Positions 6,938-8,176 of a DNA stretch of 8,176 bases are shown piece by piece. Both the position numbers and the translations under genes were made by a program. Numbering within the stretch: the first letter of the stretch is position 1; the number at the start of each line of letters is the position of its first letter. Below the pieces are notes generated by a model that was not told the DNA's origin, did not search any database, and saw nothing but the letters and a program-made list of their open reading frames with translations. The DNA is from Clostridium sp. (GTDB lineage Bacteria > Bacillota > Clostridia > Clostridiales > Clostridiaceae). The stretch spans positions 1 to 8,176 of the forward strand of contig DPOH01000094.1 in assembly GCA_003539755.1 (NCBI GenBank), written 5' to 3'.

Positions 6938-7936
6938 ATGGGAAGTACAAGATATATATCATCTATGGGGGAACTTACAAGAAAAGATAATTCATTGTGT
7001 TTTAGAAAAAATAATAAAAATGTCTATATACCTATTGAAAACACAAAAGAAATTTACTGTTTGAATGAAGTGAGTATAAATACAAAGCTGCTTGATTTTT
7101 TATCTCAAAATAATGTTGTAGTACATTTCTTTAATTATTATGAAGGGTATAGTGGGACATTTTATCCTAAAAATCAATATAATAGTGGAAAACTTTTAGT
7201 TAAGCAGGTAGAGAAATTCGATACATCAAGACTTATTATTGCAAAAGCAATAGTTAAAGGAATAGGTATTAATATAAGCGAAGTTCTTTATCATTATTAT
7301 AAACATGATAAGAAAGAAATAAAGGGAACGATAGACTGGATAAAAAAAGAGTTCTTTTCCAGAGTTGATTCAGCAGATAATATTAATGAGCTTATGAGTG
7401 CTGAGGGGGAAGCTTGGCAGAGATTTTATTCAGAATTCAAAAATTTTTTGCCAGAGGACTTTATAATGAATAAAAGGGTGAAGAGGCCACCAGATAACCC
7501 TATAAATGCTCTTATTTCTTTTGGAAATACACTTCTTTATACTAAGACTATTTCAGCAATTTATAGAACGCATTTAGATCAAAGGATAAGCTTTCTGCAC
7601 GAACCATCAGAAGGTAGATTTTCTTTAAGTCTTGATATAAGTGAAGTATTTAAACCAGTAATAGTTTATAGGACAATATTTGAACTTGTAAATAAAAAGA
7701 AGCTTCAGGTTAATAAACACTTTGATAAAAAGGTGAATTACTGTCTGCTAAATGAAGAAGGCAGAAATATATTTATAACTGCATTTGAAGAAAGGTTAGA
7801 ATCAGTATTTTCGCATCCTAAATTAAAAAGGAAAGTAAGTTATAGGACTGCTCTTAAATTAGACTGCTATAAACTTATTAAGTATATTTTAGAAGATAAA
7901 GAATTTATTCCGTTTAGCTTAAAAGATGGAATGTAG
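6938..7936 (+). CDS. cas1: Cas1 CRISPR integrase
   Basis: Cas1 is the metal-dependent integrase that, as a complex with Cas2, inserts prespacers at the leader end of the array. The 332-aa protein has the type I-B N-terminal beta domain (YISSMGELTRKDNSL at 6-20, then IPIENTKEIYCLNEV at 31-45). The helical catalytic domain follows, with likely active-site residues E156 (SAEGEAW), H221 (SFLHEP) and D233 (SLDISEVFKP, with E236). The length is normal for the family and all conserved residues are present, so it looks functional. It begins 53 bp after cas4 and is followed 29 bp later by cas2. The start is fixed at ATG 6938, since a stop lies in frame seven codons upstream with no other start codon between. 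Confidence 0.97.
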   Translation: MGSTRYISSMGELTRKDNSLCFRKNNKNVYIPIENTKEIYCLNEVSINTKLLDFLSQNNVVVHFFNYYEGYSGTFYPKNQYNSGKLLVKQVEKFDTSRLIIAKAIVKGIGINISEVLYHYYKHDKKEIKGTIDWIKKEFFSRVDSADNINELMSAEGEAWQRFYSEFKNFLPEDFIMNKRVKRPPDNPINALISFGNTLLYTKTISAIYRTHLDQRISFLHEPSEGRFSLSLDISEVFKPVIVYRTIFELVNKKKLQVNKHFDKKVNYCLLNEEGRNIFITAFEERLESVFSHPKLKRKVSYRTALKLDCYKLIKYILEDKEFIPFSLKDGM

Positions 7937-7965
7937 TGTGTAACATAATAAAAGGAGATATGTTT

Positions 7966-8176
7966 ATGGAGAAAACAACTAACTATAATTATGCATTTGT
8001 ATTTTATGATGTAAATGAAAAGCGTGTGCAGAAAGTATTCAAAGTATGTAAAAAGTATCTAACTCATTATCAGAAATCAGTATTTAGAGGTGAAATGTCA
8101 CCATCTAAATTAATTAGATTAAAAACAGATTTAAATAAAGTTATAAATAAAAGTGAAGATTTTATATGTATAGTTA
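7966..8176 (+). CDS. cas2: Cas2, N-terminal part (runs off the window)
   Basis: Cas2 forms the central dimer of the Cas1-Cas2 integration complex and sets prespacer length. The 70 visible residues include YNYAFVFYDVNEKRVQKVFK, a ferredoxin-like first strand carrying the conserved Asp (D15), and then LTHYQKSVFRGEMSPSKL, the family's usual Q-x-S-V-F-x-G segment. The family is typically about 85-95 aa, so roughly 20 residues are missing beyond base 8176. AAAGGAG at 7951-7957 is 8 nt before ATG 7966 but only 2 nt before the in-frame ATG at 7960, so 7966 is preferred. The CRISPR leader and array often follow cas2, but this is outside the window. Confidence 0.95.
   Translation, partial: MEKTTNYNYAFVFYDVNEKRVQKVFKVCKKYLTHYQKSVFRGEMSPSKLIRLKTDLNKVINKSEDFICIV

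Noticed and set aside
1..8176. CRISPR repeats or leader within the window
   Set aside because: No regularly spaced direct repeat of about 30 bases was seen; all sequence is accounted for by cas genes and short gaps. The array is presumably outside, possibly after cas2.

Overview
The window is an almost complete type I-B CRISPR-Cas operon, all on the + strand, in the order cas6 (last 33 codons only), cas8b, cas7, cas5, cas3, cas4, cas1, cas2 (first 70 codons only). The DNA is strongly AT-rich, codons favour A/T at the third position (many AGA, ATA, AAA), and nearly every gene has a purine-rich AGGAG-type Shine-Dalgarno (SD) site. This suggests a low-GC Firmicute, most likely Clostridium or a close relative. 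The species cannot be named from this sequence. No CRISPR repeats, tRNA, rRNA or mobile element lie in the window; the array and leader are presumably outside it.

Region 1 (1-3650) is the interference-complex module. It holds the Cas6 C-terminus, the large subunit Cas8b, the backbone subunit Cas7 and the crRNA 5'-handle cap Cas5, packed with 8-bp overlaps to 24-bp gaps. Inside the 3' end of cas8b, an in-frame ATG at 1496 sits 9 nt after AAAGGA. It would produce a separate 132-residue C-terminal protein, which is the expected size and location of the internally translated small subunit Cas11b.

Region 2 (3651-3710) is the only clear regulatory break. A perfect 6-bp GC stem with a GGGA tetraloop and seven T's looks like an intrinsic terminator between cas5 and cas3. 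It would make the downstream half of the operon depend on readthrough or on a weak internal promoter.

Region 3 (3711-6338) is cas3, a fused HD nuclease and SF2 helicase with the key HD residues and helicase motifs visible. Region 4 (6390-8176) is the adaptation module: cas4, cas1 and the start of cas2.

Together, Cas6 processes pre-crRNA, Cas8b/Cas11b/Cas7/Cas5/Cas6 form Cascade, Cas3 unwinds and degrades the target, and Cas4-Cas1-Cas2 acquire spacers. The system itself is a known type. The parts worth a second look are the internal cas11b start, the intra-operon terminator, and low-complexity charged segments in Cas7 and Cas5. No stretch over 300 bases lacks a gene.
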